From Dryocosmus kuriphilus (Eukaryota; Arthropoda; Insecta; Hymenoptera; Cynipidae): a DNA stretch of 64,000 nucleotides. The first letter of the stretch is position 1; every line of letters starts with the position of its first letter. The DNA lies in contig CM076189.1 of the NCBI GenBank assembly GCA_038277395.1, positions 215,180,011 to 215,244,010 of the forward strand, written 5' to 3'. A program made the position numbers and the translations under genes. This document shows, piece after piece, positions 22,830 through 34,753 of the stretch. The notes beneath the pieces are model-generated. The model was not told the DNA's origin and did not search any database. It saw only the letters and a list, made by a program, of their open reading frames with translations.

Positions 22830-23053
22830 ACTACCAGTTTCCAATAGACGTATCTGGCGTAGCCAAGGACCATCCATTTTTGGAAACGGATTCTCTGCAA
22901 AGTCTTTTTAGACGGCTGCATGCGCTTAACCGTTGCGCCAATATGAAGTTGGACACACACCACACACATCATCATCACCATCACCATAATACCAGTCATA
23001 GCAAAAGCGTGAGTGATACTGATGTTAATGATTTTACTGAAACGATTCTGTAA
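22830..23053 (+). CDS. Candidate 3'-terminal coding exon, His-rich
   Basis: A run of 16 pyrimidines ending in CAG (22811-22829) forms a strong 3' splice site, after which 73 codons stay open to TAA at 23051-23053. The product side reads FPIDVSGVAKDHPFLETDSL, QSLFRRLHALNRCANMK, a His tract (THHTHHHHHHH) and a Ser/Asp/Thr-rich tail. The intron would end in phase 1. Amino-acid composition changes abruptly at the AG from low-complexity Phe/Leu to balanced protein, which supports an exon. No family recognised. Upstream exons were not located; the AT-rich DNA before it would be intron. The His tract could bind metal, but that is only possible. Confidence 0.5.
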
Positions 23054-24734
23054 TTCTCGTAGGCGTAGGATGACAAACTATTCTCCCACGAGGTCTTTTC
23101 TTCCTGAAGGACACCTCCAAGTTTTCTGTATACATAAATTTAAAGAATTAGAAATGCTAAAATTCTTTTCAGAATTTCTGGTGTGAGACTGATTATTTCG
23201 AGAAGGTTCTTCAACTCATTTCATCCTATAAAACTGGTAAAATCGGATAAAAATCATTTAATATTTAAAGGAATATGAAACCATCAAACCTTGAAAGTAA
23301 TTTAGATAGAATAACGTGATCATTGACCATTGAATCATCTGTAAAAGTTAGACTTTTGAAGAGATGCTACAATTTTTTACCACGATTTTTATCCATTTTA
23401 AAATGGCAATTGTGATTCCTTTTTTAGATTTCAAACGTTAATAATTTCATTGAATAAAATGAAATGAAACATGTCAATTTTAGAAATTTTCAATTTTTAA
23501 AAACCCGTTCCATTTATAAGCATCACATTTTAGAAAGGCCAGACTTGGAGGGATGCCAATTTATATGCTTTTTAATTTTAAAGAGTTGAAATGCCATTAC
23601 CTGATATATATTTTGAGAAATAAATGTTTATTTTAGCAGAAAGAAAATTGAAAGCATACAATAGTATTTGTCTATTGCCGTCTATAGTAGGTCAAAGCGT
23701 TCAGGAGCTTTTTCCAATTATCTAAGACTTGGCCCAATTAGATTTTAAAATTAACTTTTCATTTTCTAAATAGGTTAAGTTCATCGGTCTTCGGACACGT
23801 ATCAGTAGTTGAAAGAATATTTATTTTCTTTTAATCAAATTGCTATAATGTTATAAAATTTCAGTCATATGAAGTGGATCGGCGTTTATTTTCTAATCTA
23901 TTTTTGTCTATTTACAAAATGCTGAGAAATGAAATCAGTTTCTTAATAATGTTCAGATTATACTGTCAAATTTATTTCCTTTTGTTTATATCACACCTGA
24001 ATATGATCCAAAGCTGTAATTTTTTGTTAAAATAATCTTTTTAAGAAAACGTCCATCAAGAGATGAAAGAAGAAAGCATAGTTTCCCGAGATTCTCTGAA
24101 TTTTCTGACCATGTCTTTAAAATATTGGAAATTCAAACCCAGAAGTAGTCACCAGTCTTTAAAAGAATTGTTCTTAAAAATCAGGTAAAATGAGGAAGTT
24201 TTCTATCAACTTTAAATTCAATTTACATATAGATTTTAAAATGCCAAGTTACTTATTAATCCGCTAAATTGAATAAACCTTCAACTGAATTAATCTTTGT
24301 ATAATATGATATCTTGAACATGGAAAGGGCAAAAACAGTGGTCTTCTAGAATCGTAGATTATTTCTCTGGATGAATCATAACTTCCCTCTTGACGTTCTT
24401 GAAGGAACATAAATCGTACGCCTTATGAAGTACCCGAGCACTGTCAAGTATTTGTATTCAATCTTGAGCGTCTTCTCCATGATACGTTTGTATTTATGGT
24501 CCTTGTTATGCATATCGTGAAACTTCTATCCTGGTCCTTTTCTTACAGTAAACCACCAACCTATAAATAAAAGATTTTACCCTACTCCCATTATTTATTT
24601 TGCTTTATTATTTATAGACCATAAAAAAATGGTTACTTATGACCTCTTTCAATTGGCAATCCTAGCATCAATTCATATGATTGAATTTATAATAAGCATC
24701 AATCCTTGGTCAAATGATAATAATTCGACGGCTC
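23054..24734. other. AT-rich intergenic DNA
   Basis: Possibly includes the 3' UTR of the preceding exon (AATAAA-like GAATAAAATG near 23451). No other feature. Confidence 0.4.
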
Positions 24735-25405
24735 CTAATGAGACTCGAGTAACTCTCAAGACACGAATTGAACTCGAGTTACTCAATTTTTAATGAAACT
24801 TGATTATTACTAGATTAAATTAGCCTTAATAATGTCTACCATTATCAGTGAACATTACCTTTGAAAGCCTGATCAACACGAAATTATTGAGAATTCGGCT
24901 TTTGTACAACGGAATGTGTCAAGATTTAAGTTTAAATAATAATTATACACCATTCATTGGCAAAAGAACTTAACATTCTCATAATTAAGTTTTCGAATAA
25001 TAGATATGATACAGACCTAATGACGTCAAAACACATTTTGAGATAAGGATGTGAAAAATGAAGAATAACAACTGATTTCTGCTTCCAACTATAATATTAT
25101 CAAATGCTTTCTATGTTTTTCTATTTTAAACTATTTTAGTTATCATACCAGATGGTGTGAGTCAAAATAGCATTTGGTAAAAGTATTTTACATTGTCTTG
25201 CATATATATAAAACACGTCATATAAAATACGCCTACGAATTGTACAACTAAGTTAAAACTTGTACTAGATCTCCTGTAAAATAAGAAAAACAGAGTTACT
25301 TGAGTTCAAATCGACACGTGCGACATATCTCGTTTTATAAACGATATGTGGGAGTTACTCGAGTTCAATTCATGTCTTGCGAGTTACTCGGAGTCTCACT
25401 GGGAT
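24735..25405. mobile_element. Inverted-repeat (MITE-like) element
   Basis: The left end reads TGAGACTCGAGTAACTC, CAAGACACGAATTGAACTCG. The complement of 25345-25405 reads TGAGACTCCGAGTAACTCGC, AAGACATGAATTGAACTCG. This gives terminal inverted repeats of about 50 bp around an AT-rich interior with no coding potential. Confidence 0.7.
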
Positions 25406-26640
25406 TCGTCAAATTTTTCTCTTCAAGTGTTTTTTTTCTTCTAATTTTGTTTATCTTTTTTTTTCAATTTTTTATCTCTAAAAAAATAAGGCCGCATTAA
25501 GTTCGCATTAGAATAAGATGACGTAGATACCATGAATCATTCCATACACTGTAATCAGTCCCACGCCTGTTTTGTCTTATACACACATTAAAATGATGAC
25601 CGTGGAATCTCGAGCACTCTTAATCATTCATGTCAGCTCTTAAGCCATCTTAAGCCCCATAAATATTTGCATTAAATAACTTGTCCACAAAGAAAAACTG
25701 AATTACGAATTAGGAAAAAAGCAAGAATAAAGTTATTTTCCATAAGGGGCCGTTCATGTATTACTTCACGCAATTTCCCGCAAATTTGGAACCGAGGGAC
25801 TTTTTATTATAGGGAAGGAACCATAGATAGTGCATTATTTTTAAGCAGTTCTATGAATTGAAAAAGGTGTTTGACATTTTTGAATAATGAAAATTGCAAG
25901 CCAGCATTACGTCAATGCTAGACGTTTTTCACTTGCATTTATATACTATAAGTATAGAGTCACGAATATTTTCTAATAATGGAAAGGTATTTTTCACAAC
26001 ACCTCTACTGAGTTAGTTTCAACGAGGCAAAGGTGTCCTGAGTGATCAATTTTAACGTCTGGGACAGTGTATGTAGATAGGAAGACAATAAAATATTCAA
26101 ATGTTCTAACTGAATCCGAATTTCTTATTTTGAATTTACCGCCAAATGCTATTATTTCAGCCATGTTCATCTCAAACGATTGTCCACCATTTTGATTTTT
26201 GATAGTATTTGATAGTATTCCTATGCCATCCTGTTCTTTACTGATAGTTACTTTAAATAAACATGTTTTTTCTCTTTTTTATCAAATTTTAAACCTTTTA
26301 TACAATCTTCACGTGAGACTTTCTCAACAATGCTCCACGTAACAAGGTAACAATTTTTATATTTAACCTAAAAAATTGATAATACTTCCATTAATTTCCA
26401 CTATTTCGCATAAAATCTTATCACTTTACGTAATTGCAGGATCTGAATACTATCATTAAAATAATGGTTTTTTTATAACTCGAACATGACTTTTGAACTC
26501 ATATGCTCAACGAATATTGAGTTCTATGAACCACATGTTTTAATTTTTGAATAACGCTTTTAATGTTTTAATACTTTACTTGGTAAGTCTTATTATATTA
26601 TCATAATTTTATCCGAAATATTTAATCGCACTATATTTAT
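25406..26640. other. Intergenic DNA with relics
   Basis: A GGGGCCGTTCATG segment at 25746 resembles the end of a common insect inverted-repeat family, also hinted at 61492-61503, but no partner end was found. TAGATAGGAAGACAATAAAA (26075) and its complement (26739) form a weak inverted repeat. Confidence 0.3.
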
Positions 26641-26659
26641 ATATTAAAATTGTAAATCC

Positions 26660-26703
26660 AAAACCTGAAGAGGTCATCCAAAGGGATGACGAAATGTCGT
26701 TTT
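26660..26703 (+). ncRNA. Hammerhead-ribozyme-like motif at PLE end
   Basis: Core CTGAAGA (26665-26671) fits CUGANGA. A 7-bp helix GTCATCC/GGATGAC with AAAG loop follows, then GAAA (26691-26694), then TGTC and a closing helix AAAAC (26660-26664) with GTTTT (26699-26703). GTC before the last helix matches the NUH cleavage triplet. One extra G separates the core from helix II, and helix III is almost absent, as in PLE hammerheads described as acting in dimers. Activity is untested. Confidence 0.6.
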
Positions 26704-27239
26704 AATATATTCACATTTTGATTTGTCTGGATGAATCGTTTTTATTGTCTTCCTATCTACCTCTATTGAAAACTCGATTTTCAGTGTTCGTAAGGCGAGG
26801 GGAAATGGAGTGTTTTCAGATCTGTCACCTAGCGGGATGAACAACTTTAAATTATTATATTTTCTACTTTTTTTCTTGAGAATTATGAACTACGCAATAA
26901 CGTAGGCATGTATAAAAAATGGGTAAAAATTCAGGAAGTTGAAGAATTTTTAATTGGGAAAGAAATTGTATCTTTTTTCTTTTTAAATTAAATTTGTATT
27001 GCAGTAACAGGATTTTTGCGCTCTCTCGCTCTATAGGTACAAAAAATTGAATTTTCCCTAGGGGTGTTGTGTTTGCAGTCCTCGTTTCGCTCATACAGCA
27101 AATCTCACACCCAAACGCTGTGTTTCCTCCCTTGTAATGCAATATACTGTTCAAAGCATTTACCAAATTCACGTCAAAATAAAATTGTTAAAGGCCTCTT
27201 GACTGTTGACAACTAAATACTTTCTTCAGAAAAATCCGG

Positions 27240-28640
27240 ATCTGATTGTATGAATGCTGACAAGGGTAACATCACTGTTTGCATGAAGAAATCGAAATAT
27301 GTGGGGGACATGGAACGCTTACTTTCTGATGAAGAGAAATTTGAAATATTTAATAAAAATCCAATTAAAAAGTTAAAAAATAGTACTTTTAGAATAATTG
27401 GAGATTGGCTGGGCTTCTGGGAAAAGACATTAGATGGACAGATGTCAATACTCAGGATTCGGTTCTTGCTAGATGTTACGGTTTGAGGAAAATTCATTAA
27501 TTGTTTCGACCATTAACACTCTTACTAAATTTTCAGAACAAAATTTCAATTTGGTTATCGAAGACTCCATTGATGCGTCAAATTATATCATAAAAAGTAG
27601 TTGGGAATTTCAAAAATTCATCAAACAAAAAAAGGTTCCAGATGACTGTGTCATGATTTCTTTGGATTTTGTGGCAATGTCTCCAAACATACGTTTGGAT
27701 TTAAAATAGCTATTGTTAATAATGGGATAAAATTAAAGTACGCACTCGATTGGATCAAAAACCGTTTCTAAAGGGGATAGATTTTATTATGAATTCCATT
27801 TATTGTAAATTCAATGAAGTCTTTTATAAACAAAAGTTTAATACTCCCATAGGTTCTGTCATTTCTCCGATTTTGGCAAAAATTGTAATGGAGGATTTGT
27901 AGAATTTTTCTTTTCAAAAGTTGTATTTTGAAGTTCTTTTTTACTCTCGTTATGTAGATGATACCTTTGTGTGCGTTCCTTTAAATAAGTTAGAAATGGT
28001 AGTTGAAGCCTTTAACAGTTTTCATCCGAAACTTCAATTCACTTATGTATGATATCGAGCAAAATAACAAAATTAGTTTTCTGGATGTAAGAGTTAACAA
28101 GACTTCCAGATGGGAGTATTATTAGCAAAAGGCTTAGAAAAAGTACCGATTCAGGTAAAATTTTGAACTTTTCTTCTGAACATCGTATACAAAATAAAAT
28201 TGCGATAATTAAGGGTTTGGTTGACAGAGCTATGGGTTTGTCCCATGGGTCTTTTCACACACAGAATTTGAACATAGTAAGACATTGTTTTTGGATCATT
28301 ACCTACAAAATTTGATTGAAAAATATATTAAAATTAGAATTGAACAAATTAAAGGCAAACATAACAATTGTTTAGTTTCTGATACTCCACAAGAAGAGAG
28401 AGATTTTAGTTCTTCGAACACCGTCCTTCCATACTTTGGTCAAATTTCTAAAACTATTCAATTTATGTTGAAAAAGGTTAAGATCCATACAATTTTTAGA
28501 GTTCCTTTTAAAATGGACTCATTCACAACTTTTGGTAAAGATCCTTTAGAAAAGTTTGAAAAGGGTGGGGTAATTTATAAAATCAATTTCAAGAAGTGTG
28601 GAATGGCTTATGAGATGATGATGTACGTTTGAAACGTTCT
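27240..28640 (+). pseudogene. PLE reverse transcriptase and linker, degraded
   Basis: Successive frames give NADKGNITVCMKKSKY, NSTFRIIGDWLGF, ISLDFVAMSPNI, GSVISPILAKIVMEDL and RYVDDTFVCVP, with the YVDD box at 27951-27962. From 28285 an open segment contains TIFRVPFKM and EKGGVIYKINFKKCGMAY, matching the region just before the GIY-YIG endonuclease. Several stops and frame changes (for example 27707, 27900, 28048, 28124) make it inactive. Confidence 0.82.
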
Positions 28641-28647
28641 TATCGCA

Positions 28648-29235
28648 CACGGAGAAAAATGGATGGTCAGCCTGAACATCTAGAGTGTCAGACTAAGCAT
28701 ATTTGAGTTTTAACTATGGGACAGCCCCCTAGATGGTGTGGCGTACCATTCGCGGAGTGTCAAAATTTGATGGATAGGTTTACTATCCCAGAATGTCAAG
28801 TTTACGATTCTGGAGTGTCAAAATTTGAAGGTTAGGTTCGCTACCGGCGCGCGCATTATTTGACCATCTCACAGTGTCATTCTGATTATTCTTGATAATG
28901 AGTTTGGCCCTCTCTCAAATGGTACAAATGACTGAAAACAAGATATGTAACTTAACTATCCCAGAGTTTCGATTCGATCATCCCTGATGTAAGTTTGACA
29001 CTCGGACGGTCAAAAGGAGTGAAAACAGGGTATTTAACTTAGCCATTCTAGAGTTTCGATTTGATAATCCCTGACAGTAAGGCCGATTCTCTGCAGATTG
29101 TTAAGCTGAACATAAAATGAGATTCACTTTGTCTATGGAGAAAAAATTATGGATTGTACATGATACTGTTTGGCAGGTCAAACTGATCATTTAAATTTTG
29201 ACACTCAAAGTTTGACTATCTATTTTTCTCCGTGC
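28648..29235. mobile_element. Inverted-repeat transposon inserted in the PLE
   Basis: It starts CACGGAGAAAAATGGATGGT and ends with the near complement, ACTATCTATTTTTCTCCGTG. The interior carries repeated GAGTGTCAAAATTTGA-type phrases. It separates the PLE linker from the PLE C-terminal sequence, and GTTCTT occurs on both flanks, hinting at a diverged 9-11-bp duplication. A longer relative lies at 50523-52972. Confidence 0.75.
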
Positions 29236-29239
29236 AGTG

Positions 29240-29440
29240 TTCTTGCTAGACATACTAAGGAATGTGCCGAATGTTTTTTTGATTGGGATGGTTTTCAGAT
29301 TTTGCATTATGAGAATGATAAGAGTAAGAAGAGAGAATTCATCTAAATGCTTTACATTAAAAAACAGAAGAAGTTATCGATAAATTTAAAGACTAATTTC
29401 GATAAATTAAATGGTTCTTTTGATGGTATGATTGATTACA
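29240..29440 (+). pseudogene. PLE GIY-YIG C-terminal segment
   Basis: VLARHTKECAECFFDWDGFQ then ILHYENDKSKKREFI resembles the portion of PLE endonuclease after the GIY-YIG core. The core itself (YIG) is not recognisable at the 28620-28640 junction because of the insertion and decay. Confidence 0.6.
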
Positions 29441-29678
29441 TTTAGAATTTAAATTCCGTGAATTATTTTCGTTTCTCTTTATTTTTCTGGATTTTAATTT
29501 GCTTTTGCTTTGTTTCTGGGGTCAATGCGTGCTTATTTTCCTACCTTTTCATGTATACGGTTTATTAATGTGTCTATTATTTTCTTATTACTTTAGTCAG
29601 GTGTCAAAGGTGGAACATCGTGGCGACCTCACAGAGCTGGCTGGATGATATTATTTTTATTTATAATTTGTTTTTTTT

Positions 29679-29722
29679 TTGCCTTGATAAGGGTATTGCA
29701 TGAACACCGAAACGTTGGCATG
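29679..29722 (+). ncRNA. Degenerate hammerhead-like motif at PLE 3' end
   Basis: TGCC (29680-29683) can pair with GGCA (29717-29720), enclosing TTGATAAG, a weak helix and GAAACGTT. Compared with CUGANGA the core has TTGATAA, so catalysis is doubtful; the layout still matches PLE terminal sequences. Confidence 0.4.
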
Positions 29723-29760
29723 CTTTGTAATTGGTTTTTGGTTGGATTTTTAAATAAAGT

Positions 29761-31159
29761 AGAAAAAAAAGAAGACAAGGGAAAGAAAAAGAAGGGGATT
29801 TGTTTGCCTTCTTTTTCCCTCTTTTTTTTGTTTTTCTTTGAATTTTTCTAGAAACCTTTTCAAGTGTTTAGTTTGATTGGTCCAAATTTGATGGGAGAGT
29901 TGTTTTTTAAAATAACTTTTTACTTAAATAAATTAAACTTTTATATCAGCATTACCCTGATTTACAGTAATGATCATTCTAATTCTTTTTATATCCTGCT
30001 TATTTGAATTCGAGAAACATGATCGATTCGTGATTAATAATTTATGTTGGATTTTGAAAGGCTCTTATAATATTTAATGGACTTCGGCAAATTATCCTTG
30101 CGTGCACATTCTCAAGACGGAAGGAATAGATCTCGATGATCCTGTAATTGATAGATCATCACCGGTTCTGTGACTTTCATTCCCGTAAATGGTTTTGACT
30201 TCTACCTTTTCTCGGTTGTGGTACACATGTACCCTGCAAAAGCGCAAAAGTGATACGAGAGCAGCTGCTTCTGCTCTTGCCGGAAGTTACGTTTACATAC
30301 TGTATACATATAAAAGGCGAGAGGCGAATGAGAAATATAGTTTACAGCCAGTCCTTCGGGAATGGCAATTATCTCATTCACGGTTTTATTCTGCCGCATC
30401 TAATTATCCATTTTGTGATTTCAAATGGACAAAACGGGCCTTCACGTTTTTAGTATAGGTAGGAAGCTTGAAATTATATAATTGAGTGAAATAACAGTAG
30501 ATTCATTTCCGGCTAGTTTTTTTATTTTGCAGATATATGGAAACTTCGATCTTTTTCCAAGAACTTTAATCTTTTTTTTTCTTGTTCTGTAAAACTTTCA
30601 ATTTTCGATTGAGCATGTGACCAAGCTCGTTAACGTAAGGATCGACGTCTCTTCTCAGAACTTATTAACCAATGACTTTCAACTCGGATCTCGATTCTCG
30701 GTCATTGCTCGATTAATTTGGTTTCTCCGCTGGGTTTGTTATCCGATGTTGTGGTTTGATGCAGACAACCACTTTACTTGTTTATTTATTTACAATGAAG
30801 ACTTCTCCTCGAGGTGAATGTCTTCACTTTCCTTTGGAATTGGTTCATCTGGATCGGATTTTTTAAAGCTGGTACATTCTGTAACAAGAGATCGTAACAG
30901 GAAATTTATAATTCGGAAGGTGTAGAAAAAATTAGAGCAGAACATATTGTATTAGTGATGGCTAGAGTGGCAGCGATGGGAGTACTCATTTTTCTATTTC
31001 CGTATACCATAAACTTACACTAAAAGCATACACGGGAAAATGTTCTCTCACGTTTGCTAACTGTGTATAATATTCTTTCGCACGGTCCTTTGTTATAATT
31101 ATAATTCCCGAGCATATAATAATTTGCTGAGAGAGAAAGGACATACATGCAGTACCAAA
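29761..31159. other. Intergenic DNA with GC-richer patches
   Basis: No confident gene. A consensus-like TATAAAAGG lies at 30309-30317 without a clear initiator. 30597-30689 is a 93-bp block repeated exactly at 36558-36650. Confidence 0.4.
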
Positions 31160-31576
31160 ATGAAGGTTGCTTTACAGTTTACTCGACCCTCTTTGCCGCC
31201 TCTAACGACAATGACAAACGAGCAACGAGGCGTAATGAGTGCTTTCCCGGAAAATGGGAGTGAAATGAAATTGCAAGCTTCTCACTTGAACAAGTCGATG
31301 ATGCATTTACCAAGAAGCGAGGAAAGAGTAACTATTAGTCAAAGCACAGTTTCTGGTAGTAATTTCCTGGCAGATGAGAATAATCCCCGTGCCCTGGTGG
31401 ATCTGAGGCGTTTTCATAGCGACACCCGTAATTATCCTCGCTTCCGTGGACGGCGTCCCTGGATCTTTATAAAAGAGGATGGAAACTGGCTGCTGCAAGC
31501 ACGCATGCAATCAGAGAGCGGCAGACTGCGCGGCACGGTTTCGAGCACCTGCGTTTACGATCACCTTGCTCGCTAA
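31160..31576 (+). CDS. Hypothetical protein, 138 residues
   Basis: The ATG at 31160 has a good context (ACCAAAATGA) and opens 138 codons ending in TAA at 31574-31576. Composition is balanced, rich in Ser, Arg and Asn, with phrases such as NNPRALVDLRRFHSD and RGRRPWIFIKEDGNWLLQAR; no signal peptide, membrane segment or known domain was seen. It sits in a patch of higher G+C than its flanks. It might be a lineage-specific gene, one exon of a larger gene, or a chance frame: the length is at the upper end of what chance gives here. Confidence 0.35.
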   Translation: MKVALQFTRPSLPPLTTMTNEQRGVMSAFPENGSEMKLQASHLNKSMMHLPRSEERVTISQSTVSGSNFLADENNPRALVDLRRFHSDTRNYPRFRGRRPWIFIKEDGNWLLQARMQSESGRLRGTVSSTCVYDHLAR

Positions 31577-31669
31577 ATCCAGGATTGACTGAGGCTTTGT
31601 TTCAAAACGTTCCTTCTCTCTTGTTAAATATTTTTAAAATTGTTTTAAATTACTTTCACGAGAGCTTTT

Positions 31670-32563
31670 GCTTTAAGGGGGTCGTCTCGTGTAACACCTC
31701 ATTTTCGAGCCCTATTTTTGAAAAATGATTATGGGAAAACTACAAATGATTTTGAGACGCGGTTTTCACGAATATTTTTGTTCATTCTTAGACTTTGGAT
31801 ACAATTTTTGATTGTTCATAGAAATGACCCACGTGACCTTCATGTGTCCTTGAACACACCCTTGTCAAAAAAGTCCAGGGCACATGGGGTGAATGATTGT
31901 GACCTTTCAGATGATCTGAAACAAAAAAACCGCCAGAAGTATTATTTGTTATCCCCTTGGCTATGATCAGACACAAGCATTTTCAAAAATCGGAAAAGTT
32001 CTCAAAATGGCGGTTGTTTGAAGAAAAATTAATTTTTTACCCTTTTTTTGTGTTAATAATATCTGTAAAAATATATTGGATCAATATTTCCAAAAAAAAA
32101 AGCTTGTGTCTAATTATAGCGACATATTTTCTGAAGATAACCACGGCAAATACGACTTGATAGGTTCAAAGGTTTTTCTAAAAACTTTCACCCCACCTTA
32201 AAAATACAACTTTTGGGAAAACGCATTTAAAGCTTTGCACGACTGCGACGTACTGTTCGCGATCCTTTGGAGTCCATTGTCCACGTGAAAATTAAAAAAA
32301 GAAAAAAAAAAAAAAAAAGAGATATTTGAAAGGCCGCGCGAAGTTTTGTCTTAGACTCAGCAGACCGTAAGTAGAGTGGTGGGGACGACCACGCGCGGCC
32401 GTGTTGGATGCTCTCTCACGCCGTAAGTAGAGTGTTGAATGCTCTCTCACGCCCAAACGAAGACCTTTTTGCAGCGTATTTCAAACATCATTTAGATGAG
32501 AAATATGCAAGAAAAAAAAAATCGATTTTTTGAAACTTCTACACGAGACGACCCCCTTAAAGC
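31670..32563. mobile_element. Inverted-repeat element with TTAA at its ends
   Basis: GCTTTAAGGGGGTCGTCTCG at 31670 is exactly complementary to 32544-32563, and pairing continues three bases inward, giving a perfect terminal repeat of 23 bp. TTAA sits at both edges of the GGGGG/CCCCC ends, which suggests a piggyBac- or Kolobok-type TTAA target, though the palindrome extends beyond it. Near the right end the phrase CCGTAAGTAGAGTG is duplicated (32366, 32421). No transposase seen. Confidence 0.75.
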
Positions 32564-34068
32564 AAGGTTGAAGTGGCGTTTATTTTTATTTAAAAATTCG
32601 AAACGTGACAACACATCCCTTCCTGAAGATGGGCAGTAAAAAATCTATAATGGATTTAAACATTTTATTTCCAAGAAATTTCCGAAATAAATTAAAAGAA
32701 TTAAATAATAATTATTGGTAAAATAATTAATTATGCTGCTTAACGTGATACCTTCCTTCATATTTTGAGCTGAAAGGGAGAAAACCATGTTCGAACTTTT
32801 GGTAGAAATTTCCACGTCTCGTGGCATTAATTATTATTTTTAAATTAAATACAAAAATTCGTATGTTCTTTTCGTCAAATCGTAGAAAAAGTTTCTTATT
32901 CATTAAAAAGTCTGTTATATAAATTTTGTGTAAAATATTCTTTACAAAAATCCTCACTAATGAAAATGGGACGGCACTGAAGATAGTTTGAAGACTGTTT
33001 GTCCGCAAGTTTAAATCCATTTTCACAAACCACCAACAAAACCGCAATAAAAGTGGCAACTGTCATCCCCCGGAATGATAAAACTGTCTCTGAAATTATG
33101 AGACTTTCTACGGACCAATTGAAAATGACATTGAGTCTAGTCTTGACTTTCACGCTAACAAGACTTTAAGGTCAATCCTCTTTGGCTCAAGAGCAACGAA
33201 TATATCTTTTACGCTCTTCCCGCTTTCCAAACCTTTTTTCATTGTTTTCGACACCATAAATACCGAGATGCGAGAAATAGTATGGTAGTCCAATTTTTCG
33301 TATTTCTGTATAATTTTCTAAATTAATTTTCATAAGAAATAAAATGGGGAGTCTTATTCACACTTTCCAAGTAATTACTATGAAATTATAAGTTATTACC
33401 TAATAACACGCTATTTACCACGGAATGACTATTGGTGTCGTTTTCTAAATAATGATCACTTCTATAAATCCACTAATTGGTCATGAAAAGTAATCAGTGT
33501 CAACTCTTGAAAATTAATTAAGTGCAAGTCTGATTTTCGATTAAGGTATTTCAATTCAGTCATGATCAGGACAAGTTTTTTTGACGCAATAAAGTAAGTG
33601 TGAAATCTTAGGACATTGATTTCTTTATTTCAATGTCATATCTTTGCTGTTTTTTTTTAAAGATGTCGTTTTTAATTCACCCAAGTATTAAACTGTTTTC
33701 GCCAGTATAAAAAGCTTCAGAAAACACTTTGATTTTAATCTTCATAACAAAAGTGTTTAATTTTAACTGAAATGTTTTGTAGAGGCAGTTTATTTATAGC
33801 AGTAGTTGGAAATAGAAGAGGAGCTAAAGAAGTGTAACTTTTAACCCGGACTTGGGCCGTAGCACGGTTGTTTTGTACTGAAGAATGGAACTCGAGCGGA
33901 TGGTTTTTCCGCCCCGATTCGAGCTGAATTATAGTCATGGTAGAGTGGGTACCTATTTGTAGCGAGTAGCAAAAAAAGAACCGCAAAGGATCGAGGGAAC
34001 TGGAGAGTTCGTTTTTTTTTTTTTGAGGATTTCCAAAGTGCCGCTAATTGCAACTCGGGGGCCCGGAG
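32564..34068. other. AT-rich intergenic DNA
   Basis: No credible gene. G+C increases from about 33840 onward, towards the promoter candidate. Confidence 0.4.
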
Positions 34069-34105
34069 TATAAACGGAGTAAACCACCGTTTCTCGGACA
34101 GTTCG
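34069..34105 (+). promoter_or_regulatory. Candidate TATA-initiator core promoter
   Basis: TATAAA at 34069-34074 is followed by ACAGTT with A at 34100, a 5/6 match to the insect initiator TCAGTY. The 31-bp spacing from the first T of the box to the initiator A is canonical. The 170 bp downstream is GC-rich and contains possible splice donors but no long ATG-initiated frame, so it might be a noncoding first exon. No gene has been connected to it. Confidence 0.3.
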
Positions 34106-34753
34106 CACCGGTTGACACGCAGCAGCGCAACGGCAGCTCAAGATTCCTCCACCGATCGGTAGAAACCGGTTGCCATAAATTCGCACGAGGCGAGCCAGAA
34201 CCCTATTTCAACAACATTCTACTACGTCTGCGATACCGGTATTTCTGCAGAGGAAATCTTTTCCCCTAGTACGGCATTGGTCAATCAGAGCCCATGCTCT
34301 AAGGATGATTTTCTCCCAGTAATTTATCAGAAACCGCAAGGTTGAGTCAAATCACTTCTGTTATTTGATCTCGAAATCCTAACTTCAAGTTTCTTGACCT
34401 GTATTCACTAACCTTAGACACAGAAACCAATCTTCTGTATTCGCAAATTGAAACATGCATTTTTTAACATTTTTAATTATATAATTTGTTGGTATTTAAT
34501 TAGCGCCTCCCTCCATAGTTCTATGATAGTGAATAGCCATGAAAGTGAAATAGCCATGGTCGAACTCTCAGGGTTGCTATAGGACCTGGAAAACCTGAAA
34601 AAAATCATGTGTAAAATAAGAATTATTCTTATTTTATTTTTTATTTTTTTGTACGCCGGCATTATCGAATTAAAAAAATTTAAACTATTAAATTTAAGGT
34701 TTTCAAAGCTTTCAACTTTTTAAAAGTTTATTATTAGAACCATAAACAGGTCA

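Larger units (their letters stand above)
26640..29760 (+). mobile_element. Penelope-like element (PLE) remnant
   Basis: A hammerhead-like motif at 26660-26703 is followed 540 bp later by degraded Penelope reverse transcriptase sequence (27240-28060), the connecting region (28285-28632) and the end of a GIY-YIG-region homologue (29240-29440), then by a second degenerate hammerhead-like motif and an AATAAA near 29752. RT plus C-terminal GIY-YIG-linked sequence is the PLE hallmark. A separate transposon of about 590 bp interrupts it at 28648-29235. Confidence 0.82.

Noticed and set aside
30309..30350. TATAAAAGG promoter
   Set aside because: The box is good, but no initiator is present at 28-33 bp and no downstream gene was found.
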